From Schleiferiaceae bacterium (GTDB taxonomy: Bacteria > Bacteroidota > Bacteroidia > Flavobacteriales > Schleiferiaceae): a stretch of 29,439 nt of DNA. Shown piece after piece: positions 7,799 through 16,093 of the stretch (positions within the stretch are counted from its first letter, which is position 1; each line of letters starts with the position of its first letter). A program made the translations under genes and the position numbers. The notes under the pieces are model-generated. The model ran no database searches. It worked only from the letters and a program-made list of their open reading frames with translations, and was not told the origin of the DNA. The stretch covers positions 1 to 29,439 of the forward strand of contig JAURMB010000082.1 of NCBI GenBank assembly GCA_030831045.1, written 5' to 3'.

Positions 7799-9082
7799 TT
7801 ACAAACTCTCCCAGCGGTAGGCGTCCCAGCGCAGGAACACGAAAACCATCAGGCTGAACGCCCACAGCGACGAACCGCCGTAGCTGAAAAAGGGCAGCGG
7901 AATTCCGATAACGGGCATCAGTCCGAGGGTCATTCCAACGTTAACCGCGAAGTGCACAAATAAGATGCTCGCAATGCTCAGCCCGTAGTACATACCAAAA
8001 CCGTGCTTCTGGCGCTGCGAAAGCAGCACCAGCCGAACAATGAGGCCGGCGAACGCCAAAAGCACGACCAAAGCGCCCAAAAACCCCCATTCTTCGCCAA
8101 CGGTGCAGAAGATGTAGTCCGTCGTTTGCTCGGGAACAAACCGAAGCCGAGTTTGGGTGCCTTGCATGTAGCCTTTGCCAAAAAGTCCGCCGGAGCCGAT
8201 GGCGATCAGCGACTGCGCCGTTTGGTAACCGGCGGCACTGGGGTCGTCCACTTGGCCCAAAAGCAACTTGATGCGAATCTGTTGGTGGGGCTTAAGCACG
8301 TTGTCAAACACTTGGTTCACAGCTCCGGCCCAAAGGATCGCCATCAGTCCGAGCCAAATGGCGGGATGCTTAACAAAGCGAATGAACGACATGCGGTGGC
8401 GGGCGCGGGACGCAAGAAGGCTCAGAAGGGAGACCGTACCAATGACAATGCGCACGGTTTCAGGGCTCCAAGCGAGGGCCAGGACCGACACCACCGCCAC
8501 CCCGATGCTGCCGAACAGGTAAAAAGAGGGGAGCCCAGCGAAGTAAAAAACGAGCAAAAACGACGAAAAAACCAAGGCGGACCCGGCGTCGGGTTGGAGC
8601 AAAATGAGGCCCATGGGCAACCCGACTACCAGGGCGGGAACAATTCGTCCGCGCCAGGTGCTTAGGTCGAACGACCCGCTTCCGAGCAGGCGTGCGACCA
8701 CCAGTGCGGTACCGAGCTTGGCAAATTCCGAGGGCTGTAGGCCAAAGGATCCTAGGCTCAGCCATGACTTGTTGCCGCCGCGCTCCACCCCAACAGCGAG
8801 TACCGCCAAGAGAAGTGCGATGCTAATCCCATAAACGACCCACGACAAGACTTCAAAAAGCCGGGCGTCTGCGAGGAGCACCATAAGTACCAAAAAGCTC
8901 GCGAGTCCAATAAAGCTGAGCTGCTTGCCGGCTTCGTGGTTCCAACTCCACTGAAAGCTGTCGGCAACGGGGGTTACGGTGGCTAAAATGTTCAGCCAGC
9001 CAAAAACCACGAGAAAAAGAACCAGGCTGACGCTGATCCAATCGAGTTTGCCCACCAAGGGCGCAGCGGTAGTGCGGTTCAT
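7799..9082 (-). CDS. rodA: Rod-shape SEDS glycosyltransferase RodA
   Basis: Polytopic inner-membrane protein of 427 residues in the SEDS family, the peptidoglycan polymerase of the elongasome that works with PBP2. About ten hydrophobic helices are visible. Family signatures include FGLQPSEFAKLG (residues about 113-124), the segment QPDAGSALVFSSF, and near the C-terminus FVPEQTTDYIFCTVGEEWGF and GIPLPFFSYGGSS, the last being the typical SEDS C-terminal motif. It is the last gene of the purH–mreBCD–mrdA–rodA operon. Its ATG shares one nucleotide with the stop of the PBP2 gene (TGATG), indicating translational coupling. Confidence 0.95.
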   Translation of the reverse strand: MNRTTAAPLVGKLDWISVSLVLFLVVFGWLNILATVTPVADSFQWSWNHEAGKQLSFIGLASFLVLMVLLADARLFEVLSWVVYGISIALLLAVLAVGVERGGNKSWLSLGSFGLQPSEFAKLGTALVVARLLGSGSFDLSTWRGRIVPALVVGLPMGLILLQPDAGSALVFSSFLLVFYFAGLPSFYLFGSIGVAVVSVLALAWSPETVRIVIGTVSLLSLLASRARHRMSFIRFVKHPAIWLGLMAILWAGAVNQVFDNVLKPHQQIRIKLLLGQVDDPSAAGYQTAQSLIAIGSGGLFGKGYMQGTQTRLRFVPEQTTDYIFCTVGEEWGFLGALVVLLAFAGLIVRLVLLSQRQKHGFGMYYGLSIASILFVHFAVNVGMTLGLMPVIGIPLPFFSYGGSSLWAFSLMVFVFLRWDAYRWESL

Positions 9083-10917
9083 CAGTAGGGCGGAAGCTGG
9101 GTTTGTACCGACGGAACGCGGTATTCGCCTGTGAGGGCTCCCTCGGTCATTCGGCGGTAAAGGTCCGGTCGAGAAATGGAATCGTGCAGGTAGGACTCCA
9201 TCATCAAGCTCGCAATCGGCGCGGCCCAGCGCGAGCCCCAGTATCCGTTTTCAACGATGATGGCGATGGCAATCTGGGGCTTGTGAAGCGGCGCAAACGA
9301 GGTGAAGATCGAGTGGTCTTGGCCGTGCGGATTCTGCGCGGTACCGGTTTTTCCGGCCATGGGCAACCCCTCAAGCCGCGAAGCACTCGCGGTACCCGAC
9401 TCAAATACGTCGTTCATTCCCTGAATGATGACCTCAAAATGCTGGGGATCAATCGTCGTTTTGTTCACGGTGGTGAACGCAGGGTCATCCAACGGAACCC
9501 CACCAATCGCACGGACCACGTGCGGACGGATCCACCAGCCCCGGTTGGCCACCGCGGCAACCATGTTGGCGAGCTGAATCGGCGTGACCACGAGTTCGCC
9601 CTGCCCGATGGCTAGGGAAATCACCGTCGGAGCCTTCCAGCGATCGCTTCGGTACACCTTGTTGAAGTAGGCGCCATCGGGTACAAATCCTTTGCGGCCC
9701 GTAGGCAAGTCCACCCCCAAAAAGTCGCCGAGTCCGAAACTCTTTACGTGGCGGTGCCAGGCATCGATTCCTTTGGTGGCGCTGGGGTACTTGTCCAGCA
9801 CCTTTTTCAGCACTTGGCAGTGGTAGTTGTTGCAGCTTTTGCTGATCGACCCGCGTAGGTCCAGCGTGCCCGCTTTGCAGTGGCATCCTACGTGCAGCGA
9901 GCCGAAATGGTATCCGTCGATGCACGTGTACTGCGTTTCTTCGCTAACCACACCTTCCTGAAGTCCAATCAGCGCATTAAGGATTTTAAATGGCGACCCT
10001 GGCGGATATTCCGCCAAAATAGCTCGGTCGTACAGCGGCTTATTTAGTGAATCCCGATACAAAATGGTGTAGTTGCGCGAGCGGTACCGGCCCACCAAGG
10101 CGTTGGGGTCGTAGCTCGGCGACGAAACCAGGGCGAGAATTTCGCCCGTACTTGGTTCTATGGCCACGATGCTCCCGCGCTTGCCGCGCATCAGCTCTTC
10201 GCCGAGGGCTTGGAGCTTGGCGTCTAGGGTGAGCTGGAGTTCGGACCCCATCACCGGTTTCATGTCGTACTTTCCCTGCGCATAGGGTCCTACGTCGCGG
10301 TTGCGGTTGTCAACGATGATGTACCGCCGGCCGGCCTCGCCGCGCAGCACGTCTTCGTACGACGACTCTATTCCCGAAATTCCGAGGTAGTCGCCTAGGT
10401 CGTACTCGGGGTGGCTTTTTAAAATGTAATCGTTGACTTCACCGACGTAGCCCATGACGTTGCCTCCGTGGGGCTGGGGGTACTTTCGGAACGTCCGCTT
10501 GCGCATATTCACCCCTTCAAACATGTTGATTTGCTCCTGCAGGGCGGCGTAGTCCTTGATCATCAACCCCCGCAAAATCGCATAGGGTCGGTAGGGCGCC
10601 TGGATTTTGGCCTTTTTGAGCTGCTTGCGGATTTCTTCTATGGGTTCTTGGAGCACCTCAGCGAGCTTGACGGTGTCCAACCGCGTTAAGCGGCTCGAAA
10701 TGACCTCGACGTCGTAGGCAATTTGGTTCGTCGCAAGTACGACGCCGTTGCGGTCGCGCATGATGCCGCGCGGAGCATAAATCTTCTCGATGCGCTGCGC
10801 GTTGTTGGCCGCATCAAGGGTGTAGCGCTCGTCGATAAGCTGAATGTTGATGAGCCGCAGCACGTACACCGCCAGTACGAGCACGACCCCGACGATTAAA
10901 ATTCGGCTGCGAATCAT
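9082..10917 (-). CDS. mrdA: Penicillin-binding protein 2 (class B transpeptidase)
   Basis: Elongation-specific DD-transpeptidase of 611 residues, partner of RodA. An N-terminal transmembrane helix spans about residues 5-24. A PBP dimerisation domain follows (about 45-215, with YAPRGIMRDRNG near residue 47), then the transpeptidase domain. All three active-site motifs are present: Ser308-x-x-Lys311 in PPGSPFK, Ser361-Cys-Asn363, and KTGT at 523-526. Cysteines and histidines cluster at 332-347 (CIDGYHFG then HVGCHC), in the region where E. coli PBP2 is reported to bind zinc. It overlaps mreD by 4 nt and touches rodA by 1 nt. The order mreC–mreD–mrdA–rodA is the standard cell-shape operon. Confidence 0.95.
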   Translation of the reverse strand: MIRSRILIVGVVLVLAVYVLRLINIQLIDERYTLDAANNAQRIEKIYAPRGIMRDRNGVVLATNQIAYDVEVISSRLTRLDTVKLAEVLQEPIEEIRKQLKKAKIQAPYRPYAILRGLMIKDYAALQEQINMFEGVNMRKRTFRKYPQPHGGNVMGYVGEVNDYILKSHPEYDLGDYLGISGIESSYEDVLRGEAGRRYIIVDNRNRDVGPYAQGKYDMKPVMGSELQLTLDAKLQALGEELMRGKRGSIVAIEPSTGEILALVSSPSYDPNALVGRYRSRNYTILYRDSLNKPLYDRAILAEYPPGSPFKILNALIGLQEGVVSEETQYTCIDGYHFGSLHVGCHCKAGTLDLRGSISKSCNNYHCQVLKKVLDKYPSATKGIDAWHRHVKSFGLGDFLGVDLPTGRKGFVPDGAYFNKVYRSDRWKAPTVISLAIGQGELVVTPIQLANMVAAVANRGWWIRPHVVRAIGGVPLDDPAFTTVNKTTIDPQHFEVIIQGMNDVFESGTASASRLEGLPMAGKTGTAQNPHGQDHSIFTSFAPLHKPQIAIAIIVENGYWGSRWAAPIASLMMESYLHDSISRPDLYRRMTEGALTGEYRVPSVQTQLPPY

Positions 10918-11423
10918 CCGTTGGACGACTTAGGAATAAACCAGGCAATGGCCGTGGCGAGTGCGCCGCTAACGAAGAGGTTCAGTACGCTTCGCATCAG
11001 GACCAGCGACCAAATGTGGCCGTCGTGGCTGGCCCAAACAAACAGCCACACGTGGTGGAGTCCGAACGACAAAAAGATCAAGGTTAGCCACTTACCAGTT
11101 CCCAAATCTTGGGGTGCAAACGGCAGCTGCTCTTCGGCCGCCCGCGGCACCACCGCATTAAGCATCCACGGCCGCGCGTAGGCGAGCGCACTGGAGGCCA
11201 TCAGGTGAAGTCCGCCACTGCCTTCGTGAAGGTCGATCGCCAGACCCAGCACCCCGCTGAGCAGAAGCAGACCGTAGCGGTTCATGTTGGCCGGAGCTAG
11301 CACGAGAATCAACGGGTAGAGGTAGGGGCTGAGGTAGCCGCCGACTTCGACGTAACTCAGGACAAATATCTGGAGCACGATGATCCAGAAAATAAACGTG
11401 ATCCAGGGGCCAATGCGCGTCAT
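10914..11423 (-). CDS. mreD: Rod-shape-determining protein MreD
   Basis: Small polytopic membrane protein of 169 residues with about five hydrophobic helices, the third component of the MreBCD complex that positions the peptidoglycan elongation machinery. Sequence conservation in this family is low. The call rests on the size, the helix pattern (ITFIFWIIVLQIFVLSYV at the start, a segment with LIDLHEG.. before LMASSALAYARPW, and a hydrophobic C-terminal helix) and the position between mreC and mrdA, with 4-nt overlaps at both ends. Confidence 0.88.
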   Translation of the reverse strand: MTRIGPWITFIFWIIVLQIFVLSYVEVGGYLSPYLYPLILVLAPANMNRYGLLLLSGVLGLAIDLHEGSGGLHLMASSALAYARPWMLNAVVPRAAEEQLPFAPQDLGTGKWLTLIFLSFGLHHVWLFVWASHDGHIWSLVLMRSVLNLFVSGALATAIAWFIPKSSNG

Positions 11424-12217
11424 GGGGCAATACTGTCTCGTTCCGCTTTGCGGATGTTGAAGGCGGCCATAATTCCCTGCTGACGGTTGAGGTCTGCGGC
11501 GAGGCGAACGAGGGCGGTCTGGGTGAATTGGGTCGAATCGACCTCCACGCGTTCAATCGTTCCAATAAGCCATCCCGCGGGGAACAGCTCCGATCGGGCG
11601 TCGGTAACGATGCGGTCCCCCTTTTTGAGCTGCGCCTCAAAAGCGACGTCGACGAGCTCGGCGTACCGCGTGTTTCCGCTGTGCCACTGAAGCGTTCCAA
11701 AATGGCCTGTTCGCTCCGCCGACGCCGAAATGCGCATCGACGGATGGCTCAAGGGTGTGACCCGGCTGTAGTGCGCTGAGGTTTCGTAGGCGATGCCAAT
11801 AATTCCCTTCGTACCCAAAACGGCAAAGGGGGGCGTAAGCCCGGCATCAGCCCCAATACTGATCAATCCCCAAGGTTCGGCACTGTTGTGCGCGATGAAC
11901 AGCAGGCGACCTGGAACCATATCAAAACCAAACTCCTCGTAGGTCTGCACCGCAGGCTTGGTCGTGTCGGGTTCTTGGGCGCTCCGCGCTTTGGCCAATT
12001 CGGCGATGAGCACGTCGTTTTCGTGGCGCAAATTGAGGTAGGCTTCCCAGCTGTGAAGCCATCCGCGCCACTGCGCTTGGCGCTCCAAAACGTTGGCCCA
12101 AAAAAGGTTTTCGTGGGCAAGGGAGCGGGCATACGTCAAGCTCAACCCCAACGACTGGAGCAGCAGCAAGGACAGAACCATGCGGTACCGAATGAAAAAC
12201 CGCAGAATGTTCTGCAT
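11420..12217 (-). CDS. mreC: Rod-shape-determining protein MreC
   Basis: Bitopic inner-membrane protein of 265 residues that scaffolds the elongasome in the periplasm. It has one N-terminal transmembrane helix (about residues 9-28, FIRYRMVLSLLLLQSLGLSL) and a short helical or coiled-coil stretch (about 35-80, LNLRHENDVLIAELAKAR). The beta-rich MreC domain follows, with the signature-like LISIGADAGLTPPFAVLG and GIIGIAYETSAHYSRVTPLS, where the family normally reads 'G..dGv..gm.V....GlvG.v'. It overlaps mreD by 4 nt and lies 3 nt after mreB. Confidence 0.93.
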   Translation of the reverse strand: MQNILRFFIRYRMVLSLLLLQSLGLSLTYARSLAHENLFWANVLERQAQWRGWLHSWEAYLNLRHENDVLIAELAKARSAQEPDTTKPAVQTYEEFGFDMVPGRLLFIAHNSAEPWGLISIGADAGLTPPFAVLGTKGIIGIAYETSAHYSRVTPLSHPSMRISASAERTGHFGTLQWHSGNTRYAELVDVAFEAQLKKGDRIVTDARSELFPAGWLIGTIERVEVDSTQFTQTALVRLAADLNRQQGIMAAFNIRKAERDSIAP

Positions 12218-12220
12218 CGC

Positions 12221-13249
12221 TTAGCGCATCAAAAGCGTGCGGTACTTCTCGAGGTTCTTGAGCGCGATTCCCGTTCCGCGAACGACGGCGCGGAGCGGAT
12301 CTTCGGCGACGTACACCGGAAGGTCGGTGCGGGCCGAAATACGCTGATCCAGGCCGCGAAGCAGCGAACCACCGCCCGCCATATAAATGCCTGAATTGTA
12401 AATGTCGGCCGAGAGTTCGGGTGGAGTGAGCGATAGCGCTTCCATCACGGCCTCTTCAATACGCATCAGCGATTTGTCGAGGGCGCGGGCGATTTCCTTG
12501 TACGAAATATCGACTTGCTTCGGCTTGCCCGAAATCAAGTCCCGTCCTTGCACGCTCATGTCTTCGGGCGGAGAAGCCAGGTTTTCAAGCGCTGCACCGA
12601 CATTGATTTTGATCAATTCGGCGGTGCGGTCCCCCACATACAGGTTGTGCATGGTGCGCATGTAGTAGGCGATGTCGTTGGTAAAAACGTCACCCGCAAC
12701 TTTAACGCTCTTGTCGCAAACGATTCCGCCTAAGGCAAGTACAGCGATTTCGGTGGTACCGCCACCGATGTCGATGATCATGTTGCCCTTGGGTTCAAGA
12801 ACGTCCACCCCGATACCAATGGCGGCAGCCATAGGTTCATGGATCAAGTACACCTCTTTGGCGTTGGCGTGCTCGGCGGAATCGCGCACCGCGCGCTTCT
12901 CAACCTCGGTAATTCCGCTGGGAATGCAAATCACCATGCGCAGCGAGGGCGCAAACCACTTGTTCTTTAGCTCCGGAATGCTCTTGATCATTTCGCGAAT
13001 CATGTGCTCGGAGGCCACGAAATCCGCAATTACGCCGTCTTTCAAGGGGCGAACGGTGCGAATGTTTTCGTGCGTCTTGCCGTGCATCTGCATAGCCTCG
13101 TGGCCAATGGCGAGGATGGCGTTCGTCGAACGGTCCAGCGCCACAATCGAGGGCGCATCGACAACCACCTTGTCGTTGTGAATGATCAAAGTGTTCGCCG
13201 TACCGAGGTCAATGGCGATGTCGTAGGTGAGGAAGTCAAATAATCCCAT
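12221..13249 (-). CDS. mreB: Actin-like rod-shape protein MreB
   Basis: Cytoplasmic actin homologue of 342 residues that forms membrane-bound filaments directing lateral wall growth. The N-terminal MGLFDFLTYD is a plausible membrane-binding amphipathic start. The nucleotide-binding motifs are present: phosphate 1 DLGTANTLI (residues about 14-22), phosphate 2 DIGGGTTEIAVL (about 160-171), and the adenosine motif GGGSLLRGLDQRI near residue 293. The conserved VRPLKDGVIADF and EPMAAAIG segments are also intact. It starts 8 nt after the purH stop and leads the mreBCD–mrdA–rodA genes, probably transcribed from the purH promoter. Confidence 0.98.
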   Translation of the reverse strand: MGLFDFLTYDIAIDLGTANTLIIHNDKVVVDAPSIVALDRSTNAILAIGHEAMQMHGKTHENIRTVRPLKDGVIADFVASEHMIREMIKSIPELKNKWFAPSLRMVICIPSGITEVEKRAVRDSAEHANAKEVYLIHEPMAAAIGIGVDVLEPKGNMIIDIGGGTTEIAVLALGGIVCDKSVKVAGDVFTNDIAYYMRTMHNLYVGDRTAELIKINVGAALENLASPPEDMSVQGRDLISGKPKQVDISYKEIARALDKSLMRIEEAVMEALSLTPPELSADIYNSGIYMAGGGSLLRGLDQRISARTDLPVYVAEDPLRAVVRGTGIALKNLEKYRTLLMR

Positions 13250-13257
13250 GTTCGGGT

Positions 13258-14769
13258 TTAGTGTTTGAAGTGACGAATGCCGGTCATCACCATCGCCATG
13301 CCGTGCTGGTCGCAGTACTGAACGCTTAAATCGTCCTTTACGCTACCGCCCGGCTGAATGACGGCTGTGATTCCTTCTTGGTATGCAATTTCAACACAAT
13401 CTGGGAAAGGAAAAAATGCATCCGACGCCATTACGGCATCTTTTAACGACATTCCAAAAGATTTTGCTTTGTGGATGGCTTGCTGCAAGGCGTCGACCCG
13501 CGAAGTTTGCCCCGTTCCGGCCGCAATTAATTGCTGGTTTTTAACCAAGACAATCGTGTTGCTCTTGGTGTGCTTGCTGAGTGCCGATGCATAAAGCAGG
13601 TCAGCCACCTGCTCGGGAGTCGGGGCGACCTTGGTAACCACGCGCAGGTCGGCGGCGGAGTCGGTGTGGTGGTCGCGCTCCTGAATCAGCACCCCGTTGA
13701 GCACCGAGCGAACGCGGTGTTCGGTAGGCTTCACTGCGTTGGTTTTCACCAAGATGCGGTTCTTTTTTTGCTTCAAAAGTTCAAGAGCGTCGGGGGCGAA
13801 TCCGGGGGCGAGAAGTACCTCAAAAAACAAGCTGTTTATCGCCTCGGCGGTCGCAAGATCAACGAGCTGGTTGCACGCAATCACGCCGCCAAAGGCCGAA
13901 ACGGGGTCGGCGGCCAGTGCGGCATTCCACGCGTCCAGTAGGCTGGGGCGGCTCGCCATACCGCAGGCATTATTGTGCTTGATCACAGCGACGGTGGCGC
14001 TGTGGCCCTCAGCGGCGTAATCCAGCGCGGCCTCAACATCCAGCAAATTGTTGTAACTGAGCTCTTTGCCCGACAATTGTTCAAGCTGCTGACTAAGGTC
14101 GCCCACGAACCATGCTTTTTGGTGCGGATTTTCTCCGTAGCGCAAGGCGTGGCGCGGACCGCTTAGCGTAGCAAACGGTTGTTCGCTGCCCAACGTCCAA
14201 GCGGCAATGTGGGCGTCGTAGTGCTGGCTCGTTTGAAACGCGGCTCCGGCAAAGGCTTTGCGCTGTTCCCGGCGCAGCATTCCGCCTTGGGTTTTCAGTA
14301 GCTCGAGCACGTCGGCGTACTGGCTGCGCGAACTCACGATCCAGCAGTGCTCGAAGTTTTTAGCGGCCGCGCGAATGAGCGAAATTCCGCCGATGTCAAT
14401 TTTCTCGATGATGTCGGCCTCTGAGGCCCCCGAGGCCACCGTGTCTTCAAACGGATACAGGTCGACCACGACCATGTCGAAGCTCGGAATACCAAATCGC
14501 TCAACCGTGTCGCGGTCGTCTTTTCGGTCGCGGCGCCAAAGAATTCCGCCAAAAACCAACGGGTGTAAGGTCTTAACGCGCCCATCGAGGATGCTCGGGA
14601 AGCCCGTTACGTTTTCAACGGCCGTCACCGGTATGCCCAGTCCTTCGATAAACGTTTGGGTTCCGCCGGTACTGTACAGCTTGACTCCGAGTTGGTGAAG
14701 TTGCCGAACCACCGGTTCAAGACCGTCTTTGTGGTACACCGAAATGAGGGCGGAGCCTACTTTTTGCAC
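13258..14769 (-). CDS. purH: Bifunctional AICAR transformylase/IMP cyclohydrolase PurH
   Basis: Cytosolic enzyme for the last two steps of IMP synthesis: formyl transfer to AICAR and ring closure. The N-terminal MGS-like cyclohydrolase domain covers about residues 1-190 (STGGTQTFIE, VKTLHPLVFGGIL, DIGGISLIRAAAKNF), and the AICARFT domain follows. The latter carries the catalytic KHNNACG motif and ends with QPGGSVKDDLS and the family C-terminus TGIRHFKH. I chose the GTG at 14769 (product start VQKVGSALISVYHKDG, 503 residues). Homologues start about there, and a perfect TAnnTTTG box occupies codons of the longer frame that begins at the ATG at 14820. The linkage to mreB, 8 nt downstream, is common in Bacteroidota. 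Confidence 0.95.
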   Translation of the reverse strand: MQKVGSALISVYHKDGLEPVVRQLHQLGVKLYSTGGTQTFIEGLGIPVTAVENVTGFPSILDGRVKTLHPLVFGGILWRRDRKDDRDTVERFGIPSFDMVVVDLYPFEDTVASGASEADIIEKIDIGGISLIRAAAKNFEHCWIVSSRSQYADVLELLKTQGGMLRREQRKAFAGAAFQTSQHYDAHIAAWTLGSEQPFATLSGPRHALRYGENPHQKAWFVGDLSQQLEQLSGKELSYNNLLDVEAALDYAAEGHSATVAVIKHNNACGMASRPSLLDAWNAALAADPVSAFGGVIACNQLVDLATAEAINSLFFEVLLAPGFAPDALELLKQKKNRILVKTNAVKPTEHRVRSVLNGVLIQERDHHTDSAADLRVVTKVAPTPEQVADLLYASALSKHTKSNTIVLVKNQQLIAAGTGQTSRVDALQQAIHKAKSFGMSLKDAVMASDAFFPFPDCVEIAYQEGITAVIQPGGSVKDDLSVQYCDQHGMAMVMTGIRHFKH

Positions 14770-14797
14770 GTTGCCGAGTATTTGGAAATGAAGGCTG

Positions 14798-14805
14798 CAA
14801 AAGTA
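14798..14805 (-). promoter_or_regulatory. Bacteroidota -7 box for the purH–mreBCD–mrdA–rodA operon
   Basis: On the minus strand it reads TACTTTTG followed by C, an exact TAnnTTTG match. Transcription should begin near 14791-14794, downstream of the ATG at 14820, giving a leader of about 25 nt to the GTG at 14769. This supports the shorter PurH. No clear -33 TTTG is visible. Confidence 0.6.
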
Positions 14806-14830
14806 CGCAGAACATGGCATGAACTTTGAC

Positions 14831-14838
14831 TAAATTGC
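14831..14838 (+). promoter_or_regulatory. Possible -7 box for the MacB/FtsX-like permease
   Basis: TAAATTGC resembles TAnnTTTG with mismatches at its end and lies 5 nt before the GTG start at 14843. If functional, the transcript would be essentially leaderless. It is weaker than the other boxes in the window. Confidence 0.25.
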
Positions 14839-14842
14839 GGCT

Positions 14843-16093
14843 GTGCGCGACCTATTTTTTTTGGTTTGGGAATCCGGTCGGTTGGCGTGGAACGCGATGG
14901 CCGCGAACCTCTTGCGCACGGTACTCTCCCTGCTGGGTATTGCCGTGGGAATTTTCTCCATCATCTCCGTCTATGCGGTAGTGGACAGCCTCGAGCGGAG
15001 CATCCGCCAAAGCGTTCAAGGCCTCGGTACCGACGTCGTCTACGTTCAAAAATGGCCGTGGGGTGGAGGTGGAGGCGAGTACCCCTGGTGGAAGTACTTT
15101 CAGCGCCCCGAAGTGGGGTACGACGACTACCAGCGGCTCAAGGAGTACGGGGTGCGCGGCGCGGACGCCATCGTCTTGATCAACGGCACTTCGGCGACCG
15201 TTTCGCGCGGGAACTCCTCGGTGGAGCAAACCGAAGTTCGCGGAATAACGTTTGATTACGCCCAGCTCAACAAATTGACCTTTCAAGAGGGCCGGTATTT
15301 TACGGACCGCGAGCTGCGCAGCGGACTCCCGTACTGCCTCGTAGGGGCCGATGTGGCCGACGGTTTGGCTTCGGGCGGACGGTTGGTGGGTAGCTCCGTG
15401 CGCATTTTAGGTTCTGAATTTCAGGTACTCGGAGTACTTGGACGAGAGGGCAGTTCCCTCGTTGGCGAAACCCACGACGCCCGCGTCGTCGTGCCCGCCA
15501 AGTGGGTGGTGAGCCACATTGGCGACGAAATGAACGGCTCCGCCATTCAAGTGCGCGCGGAACAAGGGGTTACCGTGGCTGAACTCAAGGAACAGTTGCG
15601 GTCGGTGATGCGCAAAATTCGGCGTCAAGCACCCGCATCAGACGACTCGTTTGCCCTGAATGAATCGTCTACGCTGAGCTCGGGACTGGACCAAATGTTT
15701 GGCGTGATCGGGCTTGCCGGTACCGTTATTGGCGGATTTAGCATTCTCGTGGGCGGTTTCGGCATCGCCAACATCATGTTCGTGAGCGTGCGCGAACGCA
15801 CCGGCCAAATCGGCGTACAAAAAGCCCTTGGGGCCAAGCGCGGATTCATTCTCGCTCAGTTTTTACTCGAAAGCGTACTCCTTAGCCTCGTGGGCGGAAT
15901 CATCGGCCTGGTCCTTGCCGGCGCCCTGATCTACGTCGGTGCCGAGGTGTCAGATTTTGACCTGTCGGTCTCGCTCGAAAACGTGCTAACCGGAATCGGA
16001 CTTTCGGCGATTATTGGCTTGATCGCGGGCTACGCTCCGGCTGAAATGGCCGCCCGTCTTGATCCGGTCGAAGCGATTCGCTTCAACCAATAG
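14843..16093 (+). CDS. MacB/FtsX-type ABC transporter permease
   Basis: Inner-membrane protein of 416 residues with the classic MacB-like layout. The first transmembrane helix is at about residues 20-43 (LLRTVLSLLGIAVGIFSIIS). A large periplasmic MacB_PCD domain spans about 45-270, and three C-terminal helices form the FtsX domain (about 285-405), including ANIMFVSVRERTGQIGVQKA and LGAKRGFILAQFLLES. The C-terminus LDPVEAIRFNQ is the usual 'P.eALR.e' ending. Such permeases pair with an ATPase for mechanotransmission or lipoprotein and peptide export, but no ATPase or membrane-fusion partner is adjacent. The start is GTG. The gene is divergent from purH and its 3' end overlaps the next minus-strand gene by 11 nt, tail to tail, with no visible terminator. 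Confidence 0.9.
   Translation: MRDLFFLVWESGRLAWNAMAANLLRTVLSLLGIAVGIFSIISVYAVVDSLERSIRQSVQGLGTDVVYVQKWPWGGGGGEYPWWKYFQRPEVGYDDYQRLKEYGVRGADAIVLINGTSATVSRGNSSVEQTEVRGITFDYAQLNKLTFQEGRYFTDRELRSGLPYCLVGADVADGLASGGRLVGSSVRILGSEFQVLGVLGREGSSLVGETHDARVVVPAKWVVSHIGDEMNGSAIQVRAEQGVTVAELKEQLRSVMRKIRRQAPASDDSFALNESSTLSSGLDQMFGVIGLAGTVIGGFSILVGGFGIANIMFVSVRERTGQIGVQKALGAKRGFILAQFLLESVLLSLVGGIIGLVLAGALIYVGAEVSDFDLSVSLENVLTGIGLSAIIGLIAGYAPAEMAARLDPVEAIRFNQ

Noticed and set aside
8003..8665. Plus-strand open frame (220 residues) antisense to rodA
   Set aside because: A hydrophobic polytopic gene read backwards gives a charged, Gln/Lys-rich pseudo-protein; RodA motifs on the minus strand are clear.
14843..16093. 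Complete MacAB-type export system
   Set aside because: Only the permease is present; neither an ABC ATPase nor a membrane-fusion protein is encoded next to it in this window.
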